Below, one piece after another: positions 12,190 to 23,204 of a DNA stretch of 64,000 nucleotides. The notes under the pieces are model-generated. The model was not told the origin of the DNA. It did no database searches and was given only the letters and a program-made list of their open reading frames with translations. The position numbers and the translations under genes were made by a program. Every line of letters begins with the position of its first letter. The first letter of the stretch is position 1. Location of the stretch: contig NC_062259.1 of the NCBI RefSeq assembly GCF_905475465.1, positions 2,738,501 through 2,802,500 on the forward strand. The letters are read 5' to 3'. The stretch is from Pieris napi (Eukaryota > Arthropoda > Insecta > Lepidoptera > Pieridae).

Positions 12190-12860
12190 AATATATTAAG
12201 TTACTAGATGCGCCCGCCAGCTTCGTTTCGCCTTAACATGATTTTGGAAGTTATACTTCTTTAGGCGCGTTATGAAAAATTGATGAGAGTGAAATTTTAC
12301 GATGCACGCGCACCGTGACACAAAATTAACAGAATGAAGTTGCCCACGGAAGATGCTACGGCATTGGACATAATTTAAAAACAACATTCGAATAATAATA
12401 GAATTTATGTTACACTTAATGTAAGAGAGTAACAATAAATATTTATTTATTAAATTTTTAAATGTAAACTGAACTTTATTGACTATAATGACTCCTTTTC
12501 CAGTCTTTGATAATTTAATTGTAATTTATTATTTGCACGCAATCAAAAACAATTTTTAATAATGCCAAAGAAGTATAACTTCTTACACGCGTACATAAGT
12601 ACACGCACCCTTTTTTTTTACTTAGCCTACCGTTTTAGTAGCTACGTACCAACGTATGGAATATTTTGCTATGCTATCCCATAGAGACTGGAATAAACAC
12701 TTCAGTACTAAATAAAACTAAAAATTGTATATGTTTCCGATTTTTCTCTCCATAAAAACCATCCTCAGAATTTAAGGAATACATAAAGCTACTTAAATTT
12801 GTCCACCCGTTTTTGAGTTTTGCGCTTAGCAACATATATTATATTACGATTCATTATACA
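12190..12860 (-). mobile_element. RTE-like LINE 3' tail, split by an insertion
   Basis: The start (TTACTAGATGCGCCCGCCAG) and the continuation (ACTTAGCCTACCGTTTTAG) are contiguous in the copies ending at 3216 and 61320. Here they are separated by the T-run element at 12247-12614, which gives a clean before/after comparison. Confidence 0.65.
12247..12614 (+). mobile_element. T-run-flanked non-autonomous element, copy D
   Basis: Left end GAAGTTATACTTCTTTAGGC; right end AAAGAAGTATAACTTCTTAC followed by a GTACACGCACCC-like terminus and a T-run. It interrupts an RTE tail at a T-rich site. The first ~120 bp match the reversed fragment at 59999-60117. Confidence 0.65.
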
Positions 12861-13040
12861 TTAATTAAATGTCAACTTACGTCTATAGATTAAATTTTAA
12901 TGGAATTTTCGAATGGACAAAGAGAGAGAATTAAAATTCATATTTTCCGAGATAATCGTGAATATCGTAAACACGTACCTAAATTAAATGTGTATCTATA
13001 ACTGTTTTATATTTATTATTAGTATGTATAATATAATATA

Positions 13041-13306
13041 GAGCAGTGTTGGCCTAGTGGCTTCAGCGTGCGACTCTCATACCTGAGGTCGTAGGTTCGA
13101 TCCCAGGCTATGCACCAATGGACTTTCTTTCTATGTGCGCATTTAACATTCGCTCGAACAGTCGAAAAGTCGACGGCGTGTCTCAGGCACTGGAGGCTGA
13201 TTACCTACTTGCCTATTAGATTTAAAAATGACCATGAAACAGATTCAGAAATCTGAGGTCAAGACCTAAAGAGGTTGTAGCGCCACTGATTTATTATTTA
13301 TTTATT
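13041..13306 (+). mobile_element. tRNA-derived SINE, internally deleted
   Basis: Head TGGCCTAGTGG (A box) and GGTTCGATCCC (B box) are intact. About 45 bp between CGCTCGAACAG and AAAAGTCGACGG, present in other copies, is missing. The flanks share TATAATATA on both sides, a plausible target duplication. Confidence 0.85.
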
Positions 13307-13599
13307 ATAATATAATATAATTATTATGACTTGTCTTGTTTTCCTGTGAGAAGTTTTCATCTCTTACATTGATAGTATACGTAATAAACTTTTTTAAATA
13401 TGTACAAAGTAATATAATTCCCTCTATATCGGTAATCATTACAACTACTAATATATCATATTATTTCCAGGCCTCTATTTATTTTTTATTTCGCCGCTAC
13501 AATTCTAAGAAGTCCAGGGATTTTTATGAGAAATGGATTACAAGGAAGGAACTTTTACAAGCCGTTTTGACCGTTTAGCCTGGTATTATCACTACATAG

Positions 13600-14495
13600 C
13601 ATAAAACAAAGTCACTTTCTCTGTCCCTATATCCCTATGTATGCTTTAATCTTTAAAACTACGCAACGGATTTTGATGCGTTTTTTTTAATAGATAGTGT
13701 GATTGAAGAGGAAGGTTTATATGTATAATAAGTAATAACATCCATTAAATAGAGCAGTGTTGGCCTAGCGGCTTTGGCGTGCGACTCTCATACCTGAGGT
13801 CGTAGGTTCGTTCCCCGGCCGTGCACCAATGGACTTTCTTTCTATGTGCACATTTAAGATTTGCTCGAACGGTGAAGGAAAACATCGTGAGGAAACCGAC
13901 ATCTTAGACCCAAAAAGTCGACGGCGTGTGTCAGGCACTGGAGGCTGATCACCTACTTGCCTATTAGATTTAAAAATGATCTTGAAACAGATTCAGAAAT
14001 CTGAGGCCAAGACCTAAAGAGGTTGTAGCGCCACTGATTTATTTATTTTAAATAGTGGAGAAATCTGTGTATTTGTGAGGTTTCTAATGACGTAAATAAT
14101 TAAATTTTTTCCGCTTACATTGCAAACGCAGGCTGAACCCTACGCGATTTATCAAAATAATGTACTAAGTATTGTACACGTTGCAAAGTTCTACTGTTAA
14201 CTCCGCGATGGTATATGTCTATCTCTTATGGATAACCTTACTAATTGTATATGCGTTTAAGCTGTAAAGAACGATCTGAATTTAATTAGTTACAAATTCT
14301 AAAATAACATGAAAATTCAGTAATAACACTACTCAATAATTATTATTTTTTGTATTTCAAGGCATCCTAGGGGATTTCTAGGGGGAAATCAAATTAGTCT
14401 AGGTGTACGTCGCCGAGAACATCTGGCAACACTGTCCTATAGCACTTTGAATTCAGTATCAGCATTGCATCCGTGCGAAGCCGGGGCGGGTCGCT
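13600..14495 (+). mobile_element. RTE-like LINE 3' tail interrupted by a SINE
   Basis: The left piece holds CTACGCAACGGATTTTGATG (13661-13680). The right piece ends GTGCGAAGCCGGGGCGGGTC and GCTAGT (14473-14499), a typical lepidopteran RTE tail. The SINE at 13752-14047 sits between them. Confidence 0.55.
13752..14047 (+). mobile_element. tRNA-derived SINE with target duplication
   Basis: Full-length copy. A box TGGCCTAGCGG at 13761-13771, B box GGTTCGTTCCC at 13805-13815, 3' TTTATT-rich tail. TTAAATA occurs directly before (13745-13751) and after (14048-14054), a target-site duplication from LINE-mediated insertion. Confidence 0.9.
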
Positions 14496-14865
14496 AGTTG
14501 ACGATAAAATTCTATCAGTTCCGAAGACATATGCTTAGTAATTATTTATTTTATAACCGCGGTAAAACCGTCTACCGGCCGGGTCAACCCGAACCACGGA
14601 ACACAAGGCACAAGGGTACAAATATGCAGAATAAAAAAGTCTCAACCCTCTCGTGTCGAGATTCCTGTACGAGTGATATATGTAATGTTTTCTTTGGCTT
14701 TTTTATATGCATTGTGTGCGTCCGTCCGTCACTATCGAGCACTATTAATGTATCCGTGTGATGATTTATCGACATAGTAAAAGATGATCGTGAAGCTTAA
14801 ATTGCATTTATCAACAATAATGTCCACAATGATAATTCTAGCATTTCTAATAGAGAAAATCACAG

Positions 14866-14871
14866 TTTAAT
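14866..14871 (-). terminator. ATTAAA polyadenylation signal candidate
   Basis: ATTAAA on the minus strand, about 26 bases past the stop of the serine protease gene. It is a common variant of AATAAA. Confidence 0.35.
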
Positions 14872-14896
14872 AATTTGTAATAGCGTTAGTAGAAAA

Positions 14897-15691
14897 TTAG
14901 GATTTGCCGTTTATAGTGGTGGTCAACCAATCGATCACTGGACTGACTGCTTGAAGCACAGTGGAGCCCTCCGCCAACGAATGCTTGTGTATTTTATCGT
15001 CATAATCGATATTGTGATAACCATTTACACCCACTATACCGGACGCGTGAATCACAGGTCCTCCCGAATCACCCCCACAAATCAAGGACACCTGGCCACA
15101 CGTCGAAGACACACACAATCGGGAACACAAACGGTAATCCACCTCCAGACAACTGCTTATCATCCCTTTGAAAACTTGCAGAGTCTTGTTCGCGGAGATG
15201 GTATCAGTAAATCCTTCCGTTGCGTTGGTGAACCCGAACCCAGCTACGATCACTTCGTGTCCCATGATCGTCGTGTGATCCACTGCACTTAGCAAACCAT
15301 ATTGCGGTATTCTGATTTTCCTTGTCCTCAACAGGCCAATATCGTAACATTCGTAAAGGCTCTCACCACCTTTGTAGCCCGGGTGCGGAAACATCTTGAG
15401 AACCTTTGAAAAGTTAAATTTTTGTCCCGGTATAATATCTCCATACGCGACGATACCCTTCTTCTCAGGTGGAGGAATCATACAGTGGGCGGCCGTCAAC
15501 ATCCAGGTGGGTGACACGGCGCTAGAACTGCACGTCAGTTCAAAATTCCGTTCTCTATCAAAGCTGCCCCAAACAGTTACATAGGGGAACTCCCCCGGCA
15601 CTGCGTCTCGCCCGCCATAGATTCGCCGTTGCGCAATCCCGGAAATAGTACTCAGAGGTATGCACAAATACAAAACGATTGCCTCTTGCAT
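14897..15691 (-). CDS. Secreted S1-family serine protease (chymotrypsin fold)
   Basis: 264 residues in one uninterrupted frame. A hydrophobic signal peptide (about 1-20) is followed by a very short propeptide ending RR|IYGG (activation after Arg23; IVGG is usual). The catalytic triad is complete: His69 in LTAAHC, Asp117 in YDIGLL, Ser209 in GGDSGGP. Cys54-Cys70 matches the conserved His-loop disulfide. Potential N-glycosylation sites are NFS (93), NAT (156) and NKT (168). The S1 pocket is atypical. The position six before Ser (residue 203) is Leu rather than the Asp of trypsins, and the SWGxGC strand is replaced by VGVNGYHN, without the usual Cys. So it is unlikely to cut after Lys/Arg; substrate unknown. 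The catalytic domain lacks introns, unlike many insect S1 genes, which suggests a retrocopy or an intron-poor lineage. No neighbouring protease genes are seen. The start is the first Met and gives a good signal peptide. Confidence 0.85.
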   Translation of the reverse strand: MQEAIVLYLCIPLSTISGIAQRRIYGGRDAVPGEFPYVTVWGSFDRERNFELTCSSSAVSPTWMLTAAHCMIPPPEKKGIVAYGDIIPGQKFNFSKVLKMFPHPGYKGGESLYECYDIGLLRTRKIRIPQYGLLSAVDHTTIMGHEVIVAGFGFTNATEGFTDTISANKTLQVFKGMISSCLEVDYRLCSRLCVSSTCGQVSLICGGDSGGPVIHASGIVGVNGYHNIDYDDKIHKHSLAEGSTVLQAVSPVIDWLTTTINGKS

Positions 15692-15758
15692 TTTCCAATA
15701 CTAACGTCGTAAAGTAGAAATGGTATTGATAACACGAAATTTCATTTTGTTTTATTTG

Positions 15759-15764
15759 TTTATA
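15759..15764 (-). promoter_or_regulatory. TATA box candidate for the serine protease gene
   Basis: TATAAA on the minus strand, about 68 bases upstream of the protease start codon. The spacing fits a short 5' UTR. Confidence 0.4.
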
Positions 15765-15769
15765 ATCAA

Positions 15770-17205
15770 AGCGTTTGCATACCTAAACCTTGAATTCGAA
15801 TATTGAGTAGAACTACATCGCTGCCGTGGCCCTGTTCGGTCCGTATCTATGTTTGACGATGTATCATCGATCAGAATACATCTATGAATCTCTGCATCAT
15901 CACAATATTGTTATACAAAAGTGTCGGACGTTTTTAATCAAATTATAGTGTAAATGTGAGCCTCGTTTATTATATTAACTATTAAGTTTTATATTTTTAT
16001 ACATCGATAACGTTTGTAGTTTTATTCTTGTTTAAGTACAAAACAGCCTATAACATATATTTATAATATGTTAAGGTTTTTTAAATAATTTCTAACAGAA
16101 ATAACGTAATAATTAAAAGGAAATTATTACTATTGAAATAGTAGTTGATAATTCTATCGTTGATCCCTAATCTCAAAACTGTCTAATCACGCAGGTACAA
16201 TACGGCCGCTCTTGTTTATTTAATAAACAACCCAATCCTGTGCGTTTAGTGTCCGGGGAAAGAGGGGATCAGTGGTAGACGACCGTCAACGGGACTGGAC
16301 TAGTGCAGTAGCAATTCGACTTCTGCTAAACTAAATATCTCATCCGCAGAGCAAGCAGAAATAATAAACGGCACAAATATAAGCCTCCAACTTCGATTTT
16401 GTTCCCTTTGGAGAAGACTCTTGGTCCGTGGGGTTCAAGTGCACACGCGCCTTTTAAAGATTTAAGTTGGCCTAGTAGATAGTACCGGTGACCCCAGAGC
16501 TGGTACTTTCCTGACTCAACGAATAAGTATCGCAATACAGCAAGGAAATGCTGCCAGCGTTAAAGGTACATTGCCACAGGGACCAAACGTTTTGATTATC
16601 TTTTTAATAATTTATTATTAAAATGAATTTGTTACTTTAATTTATTACTTTTTACGTTAAGAAAATTGTAAATACTGTATACTTGAATGTAAATAATGAA
16701 TAAACACATTTCTAGTCCTTGGAAAAAAATATCTTAAACAAATATTCCACTCCTGCGACCTTTAAAGTTACGGCGCAAACAAAGTGAAAATTGAAGAAGA
16801 CACTCTGAAAACATGAGGCATCGTCAGCGTGACGTGCGAAGGGTCCAAAGGTCGCGACTCGATTAAACCCGTCAGAATCGATACTCAAAGAAGACATTCG
16901 CATCGGAAGATACATTCGGATCATTAATATCGTCTTTGAGCCGGTGGCTTCGCCGCAGGGCTCCACTACACCTAACTAACACATTACGGGCCAAAGCGTC
17001 CGCCGCCATAACTCTCTCTGTCGAATAACTTTGGGGAAACGTATCGAATCGACGACAGGCGACATCTTCTCGATTTATGGCCCGCACTCGATCGATAATC
17101 GGATTTCGTGTCGGGACTTCTGATAAAAAAATATGAATTATCAATTCGCGTTCCAACATTCGAATTAAGCTGCCAAATAATTAAATCAACAATTAACAAG
17201 AGAAT
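15770..17205. other. Gene-free stretch
   Basis: No supportable gene. A GC-richer patch (16780-17160) carries several overlapping antisense frames without recognisable domains. No match to the repeats found elsewhere in the window. Confidence 0.4.
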
Positions 17206-17209
17206 CTAA

Positions 17210-17436
17210 GGGTCTGTTTCACAATGTATGGATAAAGTACCAAATAGCTATGCAACACATAAATTATTTGGAAGATAAATTGTGCTATTTGACATATCGG
17301 ACTCATAACTTATGATGGACTTTATGTGACGAATAGCGCTATCTGACAGTCGTGAAACGCAACAATAGTGTTTATCCTACCAATAAGTAATAAATAGCTA
17401 ATTTGGAACTTATGTAGAATATTAAGCAAATAACAA
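17210..17436 (+). mobile_element. Harbinger-type MITE, right end missing
   Basis: Starts GGGTCTGTTTCACAATGTAT after TAA and is nearly identical to the complete copy at 25821-26060 for about 225 bp. It stops before the right terminal inverted repeat. Confidence 0.8.
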
Positions 17437-17720
17437 TATTTCTTTCAATATGACATAGCTTTGATAAAACCCCTCCATAGTTTTATAGTCTATTGTTTTT
17501 GAGTTGCGATGATAAGTGAGAGCCCGTTGATGTCTTTTGCTCGAGTCTAAGTAATTTTAAGTAATGACCGACGGATGCAAATGTCTATTACACATTAAAT
17601 ATTCGGTCAGTTCAAATTTGTCTATTTCTTATATAATTAAAAACAAAAGAATCAATAATATTATCGAATATATAAAGTTATTGACATAGTAGATAATACG
17701 TTACTTATAAAACAACTAAA

Positions 17721-17945
17721 ATGGAAATGGGCTGGACATACAGAGGAGCAGATAAATGGAACAAAATTGTAAGAATATGGCAATCAAGAAGCTATAAAAG
17801 AAATAGAGGTAGGTTATTTAAAAGGTGGGCCGATGAAATCATGGAAATGGCTGGAAAGACCTTGACGAGACTGGTATACAATAAGGAAAAATGGAAGGCA
17901 ATGAGGGCCTTTGCCCATAGCACACAGAATCGAGTTATCGTAGAT
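17721..17945 (+). pseudogene. non-LTR reverse transcriptase C-terminal fragment
   Basis: A 75-codon open frame ending in a stop. It contains the RNRGRLFKRWADEIMEMAG region typical of the C-terminus of RTE-like LINE proteins (RxRGRPxxRWxDDI...AG). Preceded by WKWAGH-like MEMGWT. The reverse transcriptase and endonuclease domains are absent. Confidence 0.65.
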
Positions 17946-17974
17946 TAGGAAAAAAATATTTATCTATCTATATA

Positions 17975-18240
17975 TATATATATAAATGTTATGTTGGTTT
18001 GTGGACGCTTCAAAAGCTTAAAAAGTTCTGCACCGATCGACCTGAAATTTTAGCATGATATATAATCCGCATCAAGGATTGTTCTTATCATTTTTTTTTG
18101 CTTTTTTATTTTATCATTTTCTTCTACAAGTATTGCAAAATTAAACTTATATGAAATGTTTTCTTTGTTTTGTTTTTCATTTCTCTACCATTCAATTACA
18201 ATGTGCCACAGCGAAAGGTAAGGAACAGCTAGTAATTATT
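17975..18240 (+). mobile_element. RTE-like LINE 3' tail
   Basis: Begins after a TATATA run with TGTTATGTTGGTTTGTGGAC, includes CACCGATCGACCTGAAATTT and ends GGAACAGCTAGTAATT. It lies directly downstream of the C-terminal fragment, so both may come from one truncated insertion. Confidence 0.5.
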
Positions 18241-18659
18241 TATATATTTTGTATTGTGATATGAAGCTATAAATAAATAAGTAGAGAAATCACTTGCGTT
18301 TTAAGTTTAAGAAATCTAACAAGTTGCATTTCAGTTATGCTGTCATCACATCAATGCGCTTTGCTCTTTAAAATATTTGTACTCAGTTGTATTTAATATT
18401 GAATAAGTTTAAGTTAACTTAAGTATATGTAATCTTAAAATATGAGTTTAGCTTACGTCGGTTAATCTTTTGGCGAGGCAAATGACGTAAGCGTTGAATT
18501 ATTATTTTGGAATTGTGTGAATATGGGTACAATTTTTAATTTATCTCATAAAACAACGGCAGCATTAGATTTTTTCATAACATCATCCTTTCATAAAGTC
18601 GATCAATGAGTTCGGCTGTTGAAGTCGTTAAATCGACGGTGTGAATTTAGAAAATGGTC

Positions 18660-18913
18660 AAAAAATAAATCAGTGGCGCTACCTCTTTAGGTCTGGGCTT
18701 TAGATTTCTGAATCTGTTTCATGATCATTTTTCAATCTAATAGGAATTATGACATATGGGTCTAAGACATGTCGGTTTCCTCACGATGTTTTCCTTCACC
18801 ATTCGAGCGAATTTAAATGCGCACATAGAAAGAGAGTCCATTATTGCATTGGGGATCGAACCTAAGACCACAGGGATGAGAGTCGCTGAAGCCACTAGGC
18901 CAACACTGCTCTA
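18660..18913 (-). mobile_element. tRNA-derived SINE, partly deleted
   Basis: Reversed copy whose head ends at GAGCAGTGTTGGCCTAGTGG on the minus strand (about 18893-18912). It lacks parts of the middle and of the tRNA-like anticodon arm. Confidence 0.8.
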
Positions 18914-18954
18914 TCGTACAATATGAAATAATTTATTAAGAAAAAAGCGATCAA

Positions 18955-19010
18955 AAAACAGATACAGAAATTTGAGGCGAAGACTTATAAGGCGCCATTG
19001 CTTTAAATTA
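18955..19010 (+). mobile_element. SINE 3'-end scrap
   Basis: Matches only the family's 3' portion (ACAGATACAGAAATTTGAGG). Confidence 0.5.
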
Positions 19011-21064
19011 AAAGTCATTTAATGAACCATTCTAATGGTTGATGAACAAAATGGTTTAGAGAAAGAAAGCAATCTTCATAGAATCGATCGTCATTTCTGA
19101 GTCGTAAAATACAGTGTGAGGATGTTGAGTGTATGTTCTCGAGACCGTTCCGCGTCATTATACTTTGTAGATCCATTCACGTTAAATTGTATACGTAATT
19201 TATTATATATTAATCTTCTTCGGCTCATTTTTTTACTTTGAGCGCCATTTCGTTATACATTTACCGTGTAATTTATAGTTTAAAAACTGCAAACCTGTAT
19301 TAGTGCGTGATAGATCTGAAGTTTTAGTTAATATTCAAATAATGAAAAAATTTAATGGGACCGAGGGCTTTAAGTGTTCTTGAGACTAATTAAGATTTAA
19401 TTAACGTAAAATGTTGTTTGAATGTAAGAGAGATGCCGACCCGGGCGCTACACGGCGCATTTGTAATTCAAATGGGACTAAATATAACCGAGAGTGTTCC
19501 TGCAACCGACGGGCGGACCTGTATTTTATATTGTTTCGTAAAAAATAATTGGCACACAATTCAAATTAAATTATTAAAAAGGTTTTTATAAGTACAAGAT
19601 ATCAAACGCATCGCAAGATGAGCAACAAATATTGCATGAGGTTCCTATAGGAGTAAGTTGTAAGTGAGATTGATACCTAATTGTCGAAAAGGTTTTTATA
19701 TTACAGTTGATAAATAAACTCTTATTGGTTCGCTTTGTGTTGATACATATATTTAGTGATGTTTTAAGCAGATAAATAACAGAAGTCGATGAAACCTTAC
19801 ATCTAAATTTTCGACATTTATTATTAGTTAAAATTATTTGCTTCGATGTTGGTTACGGCGGAGTTCTCAAATACAGTATACCACCCGTTGCCTAATAACT
19901 TATGCAACTTTTTTATATGTATGTTTGTCTAAAACAAACATAGTAGGTCCCCAACTCACACACAGGTCTAAGTTAATCCCAAATCCCCATTCATTTGGTT
20001 TTACAAGATTCTTTTAAGTCGTTTTACACTTTTCACGTATCAAACCAACAATTTTTTACAGAAACACAAAGAGACCTAACAAACCGAACCCACAGTCTTT
20101 TCTTAATTAAATAACGCGTAAGAGGAAATACTACATAATGTACACAATAGGCCACTCGCTTATTAATTATAATTAATCTAGAACCACTTACCTTCATTTT
20201 CGTTACGCACTCAATAGTTTATCTCTCACGTACCACTCGTTAGAGCGTCAATTGAAACAACACATGATACACAGCCCTATTCGCACGACCGACCGCGACT
20301 ATAGTTAGGTTGAAACTAAGTTTTTCAATGGTTTGAGGCGGTACCGGCACGGGCCCGTCGAGCTCGCAGGGCGGCCATTGGTCGCAAGCGCGGGAGAGGC
20401 GGGCGGGCGTGTCTCTCGCCCCGAGTCTTGCCTCTCAATCACGTCGTGTACTCCGCTATGGGTAAATCGAAATGATATCTGCATTTTTTTGTATCCGAGC
20501 TTGTTTGTTATTGTAAGTTGTGAGCTTTACTCTTTAAGCTCACGTGTAATGGCGCGAAAGAAACTCTATGTCATATCTTCTCATTATGCGGCTCGCAAAT
20601 CCGGATCTTGTTGCTTTTCGGTGGAATAGCTCTCCTCTTAGGTATTATAATTTCTTTGTTGTTTAATCATGCGAATTAATTAAACGTATAAGAATGTCTT
20701 GGCTTAAATAAATGAATGAACATCTTTGTATGTCGATATATATATTTATATAGAGACAAAGCTTGCCATGCGCGTAGCGGCGTCGTAGGGCGTAGCATAA
20801 GTCTAGTTTTATTTTGAATTTAATACACATTTTGAGTGGCCCAATTTCATATCCTTAGACGAGTATAAGCGGGATAGAAATGCATACATACATATAGTAA
20901 GGATGATCAACCCCGTTGCTACTCCTCAATTATAAGATTTGCTTGTGAATGCGGAGTGAGGGATGCTCAGTGTTCCGATTGATCCCTTAATGAGCAGACA
21001 GGGGGACATTTGCAGAATTGCAATTCTTTACAAGCATTTTTCTTCACTATACGGAAAAAAACTT
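19011..21064. other. Gene-free stretch
   Basis: No supportable gene. A GC-richer island at 20320-20620 contains GGGCCCGTCGAGCTCGCAGG and one 98-codon open frame without recognisable domain. It could be regulatory or an unrecognised exon. Elsewhere AT-rich unique DNA. Confidence 0.35.
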
Positions 21065-21345
21065 GAGCAGTGTTGGCCTAGTGGCGTCAGCGTGTGACTC
21101 TCATTCCTGAGATCGTAGGTTCGATCCCAAGCTGTGAACCAGTGGACTTTCTTTCTGTGTGCGCATTTAACATTCGCTCGTACGAAGGAAAACATCGTGA
21201 GGAAACCGGCTTGCCTTAGACCCAAAAAGTCAACGGCGAGCGCCAGGCACTGAAAGCTGATCACCTACTTGCCTATTAGATTACCAAATGATCATGAAAC
21301 AGATACAGAAATCTGAGGCCCAGACCTAAGGTTGTAGCTCTATTG
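21065..21345 (+). mobile_element. tRNA-derived SINE
   Basis: Full-length copy starting GAGCAGTGTTGGCCTAGTGG, with B box GGTTCGATCCC at 21119-21129 and the GAGGCCCAGACCTAAGG tail. Confidence 0.85.
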
Positions 21346-21752
21346 ATTTAAACGGAAAAAACACTACGATTTATTATCAGTAGATGTTTGATAGAATGGA
21401 ATTTCAATTCAACACTCAGATTAAGACAAAATAAATTGATAAGATTTGTATTAGAAACGGCTTTTAAAAAAATTCTATACGTTTCTTCGATAAAATCAAT
21501 AGTGATATAATAACGTATGATATTTGAAGATTATGTGTATGACAATATACACCCTTACCTTGACTCTTTTATGGAGGCACTTCATGATACGTGCGAGGGT
21601 CTAACGAAAATGATTAGCGGCTTAAGGGCAGTTAGATGACAATTATTACAAAACAGCAATTGTTAAATTTTCGGCTTAGGAACAATTATAACGACTTATT
21701 TCAAGTTCTTATGTTTTGCTTCAAATTAAACTCAGAAAGCTAAGTTTAAAAA

Positions 21753-22187
21753 AAAGAAGTGCGTGCGTACAAAGTCCCATGTCAGAAATGAAATTTCTTT
21801 GGCAAACTAATTTTTAAGTCTTGTTCATATTTATACAAATCTAAAACTTTAGATTTCCAAGACTTAGAGCGAATTTAATGAATTAAATTGTCATTAAAAT
21901 ATTAAAAGTGTCGAATTAATACAAATTATACATTTAATTTTTTAAATTTATTTCTTCGATAATAAAAACACATGGCATTTGAAATTTCAAAAATATAAAA
22001 TACTAATATTTCATAAGTTCTCTTTACGAAATTTTAATTATAAAAATATAATTTCTGTAAGGCCCTTCTCACTCTCTCTCAATCGGTTTCAATCGCTCTC
22101 TCCCTTTTCTTCGACAAAAACGCTGCACATATTCGTGACGTTTCCCAAAAAAATTACCCTCATGCGCCTAAAGAAGTTTCACTTAAA
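21753..22187 (-). mobile_element. T-run-flanked non-autonomous element, copy B
   Basis: Reversed copy. GTGCGTGCGTAC end (21759-21770) next to an A-run; GCGCCTAAAGAAGTTTCACTT end (22165-22185) followed by AAAAAAA. The interior is shared with the copy at 26.5 kb, including the (CTCT)-rich block near 22060-22110. Confidence 0.7.
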
Positions 22188-22189
22188 AA

Positions 22190-23200
22190 AATACACTAGT
22201 GTTGCTATGTATGTGGAATCAGAGAGTGAGAGGGGTATGTAAATAAGGGGAGGGAGTGATAGGGGATGGGGGCAGACTGTGTAATTACGCAGTTTCAGGC
22301 GTCGATAGCGAGTGAGCTTCCGCCGGGCGTCCGTAGCGTTTTTAATTCAAAGGATCTCGGAAGGGAGCGGATTGGCCGGAAGGATCGATTTTTCATCGCG
22401 AATACGAATTTGAAATTCTAATTATGTCCGTCCCCTCGACGTTTACACAGACGAACGGACTTTGAATCGGTGTTCAACTTCTGCTCCTATCTTGCAGAAG
22501 GTGTGGTAACGAAGAGCCCTGCCTTTGTCAAAGTTTAGACAGAATATTCATACATTAGCTTATATCAAACCGATGGATTTGCAACTATTGAAAGCCTAAC
22601 AGACGCTCATTACGCGAAACCTGCGCTCCGTCTCGTTCTCCCCAGTGCAAATATTGCGAGAGGGAGGATGCACAAATTCGCGGTTTGTTATAGCAGGGCG
22701 CGAGGTCAATACCTTCCGAACACAACGCAGATAACAATCGAATGAATTGACTAAGGCGGCTCGCGTACACAGCTTCGATTAATTTTTTTTTTATTTCTCG
22801 AAACCTAGTCAGAATATGAGGCTTGGTCTTTTTGCTGTTCACAATGAAGGCTAAAGGACAATTATGCTATACGATATTATTCGTTAAACGGGTAAATAAC
22901 ATATTACAGTAAGGTGTACATTTTGCAATGATAGTTACCTCGCGCTAGGGGTAAACGCGTGGCGTGATATTTGATAACTTTTTGATTGGAATCGGGGGGT
23001 GTATGACCGCCCTAAAAAATTGCCCAACCCAACGTATCAATATAATTGAGGCAATTTATCTAGATTTGCGTTTTGTACACATTTGTGAACAGGTGTACCA
23101 CTACTGATGACTTATCTAAAACATTGGCTTGATGCTCTCCATAGAAAACACAGATGGCGAATTATGGTAATTCATTGTCTCAAAACTTGTAAATAAATAT
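22190..23200. other. Gene-free stretch
   Basis: No supportable gene. A GC-richer patch at 22290-22520 does not match repeats in the window. An 85-codon minus-strand frame at 22585-22842 has no recognisable domain. Confidence 0.35.
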
Positions 23201-23204
23201 GTAT

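Noticed and set aside
13041..13125. tRNA gene call on the SINE head
   Set aside because: A and B boxes are present, but the same head recurs with the SINE body in about ten copies and does not fold as a complete canonical tRNA by eye.
14951..15584. Plus-strand frames of 113 and 62 codons
   Set aside because: Antisense shadows of the serine protease gene.
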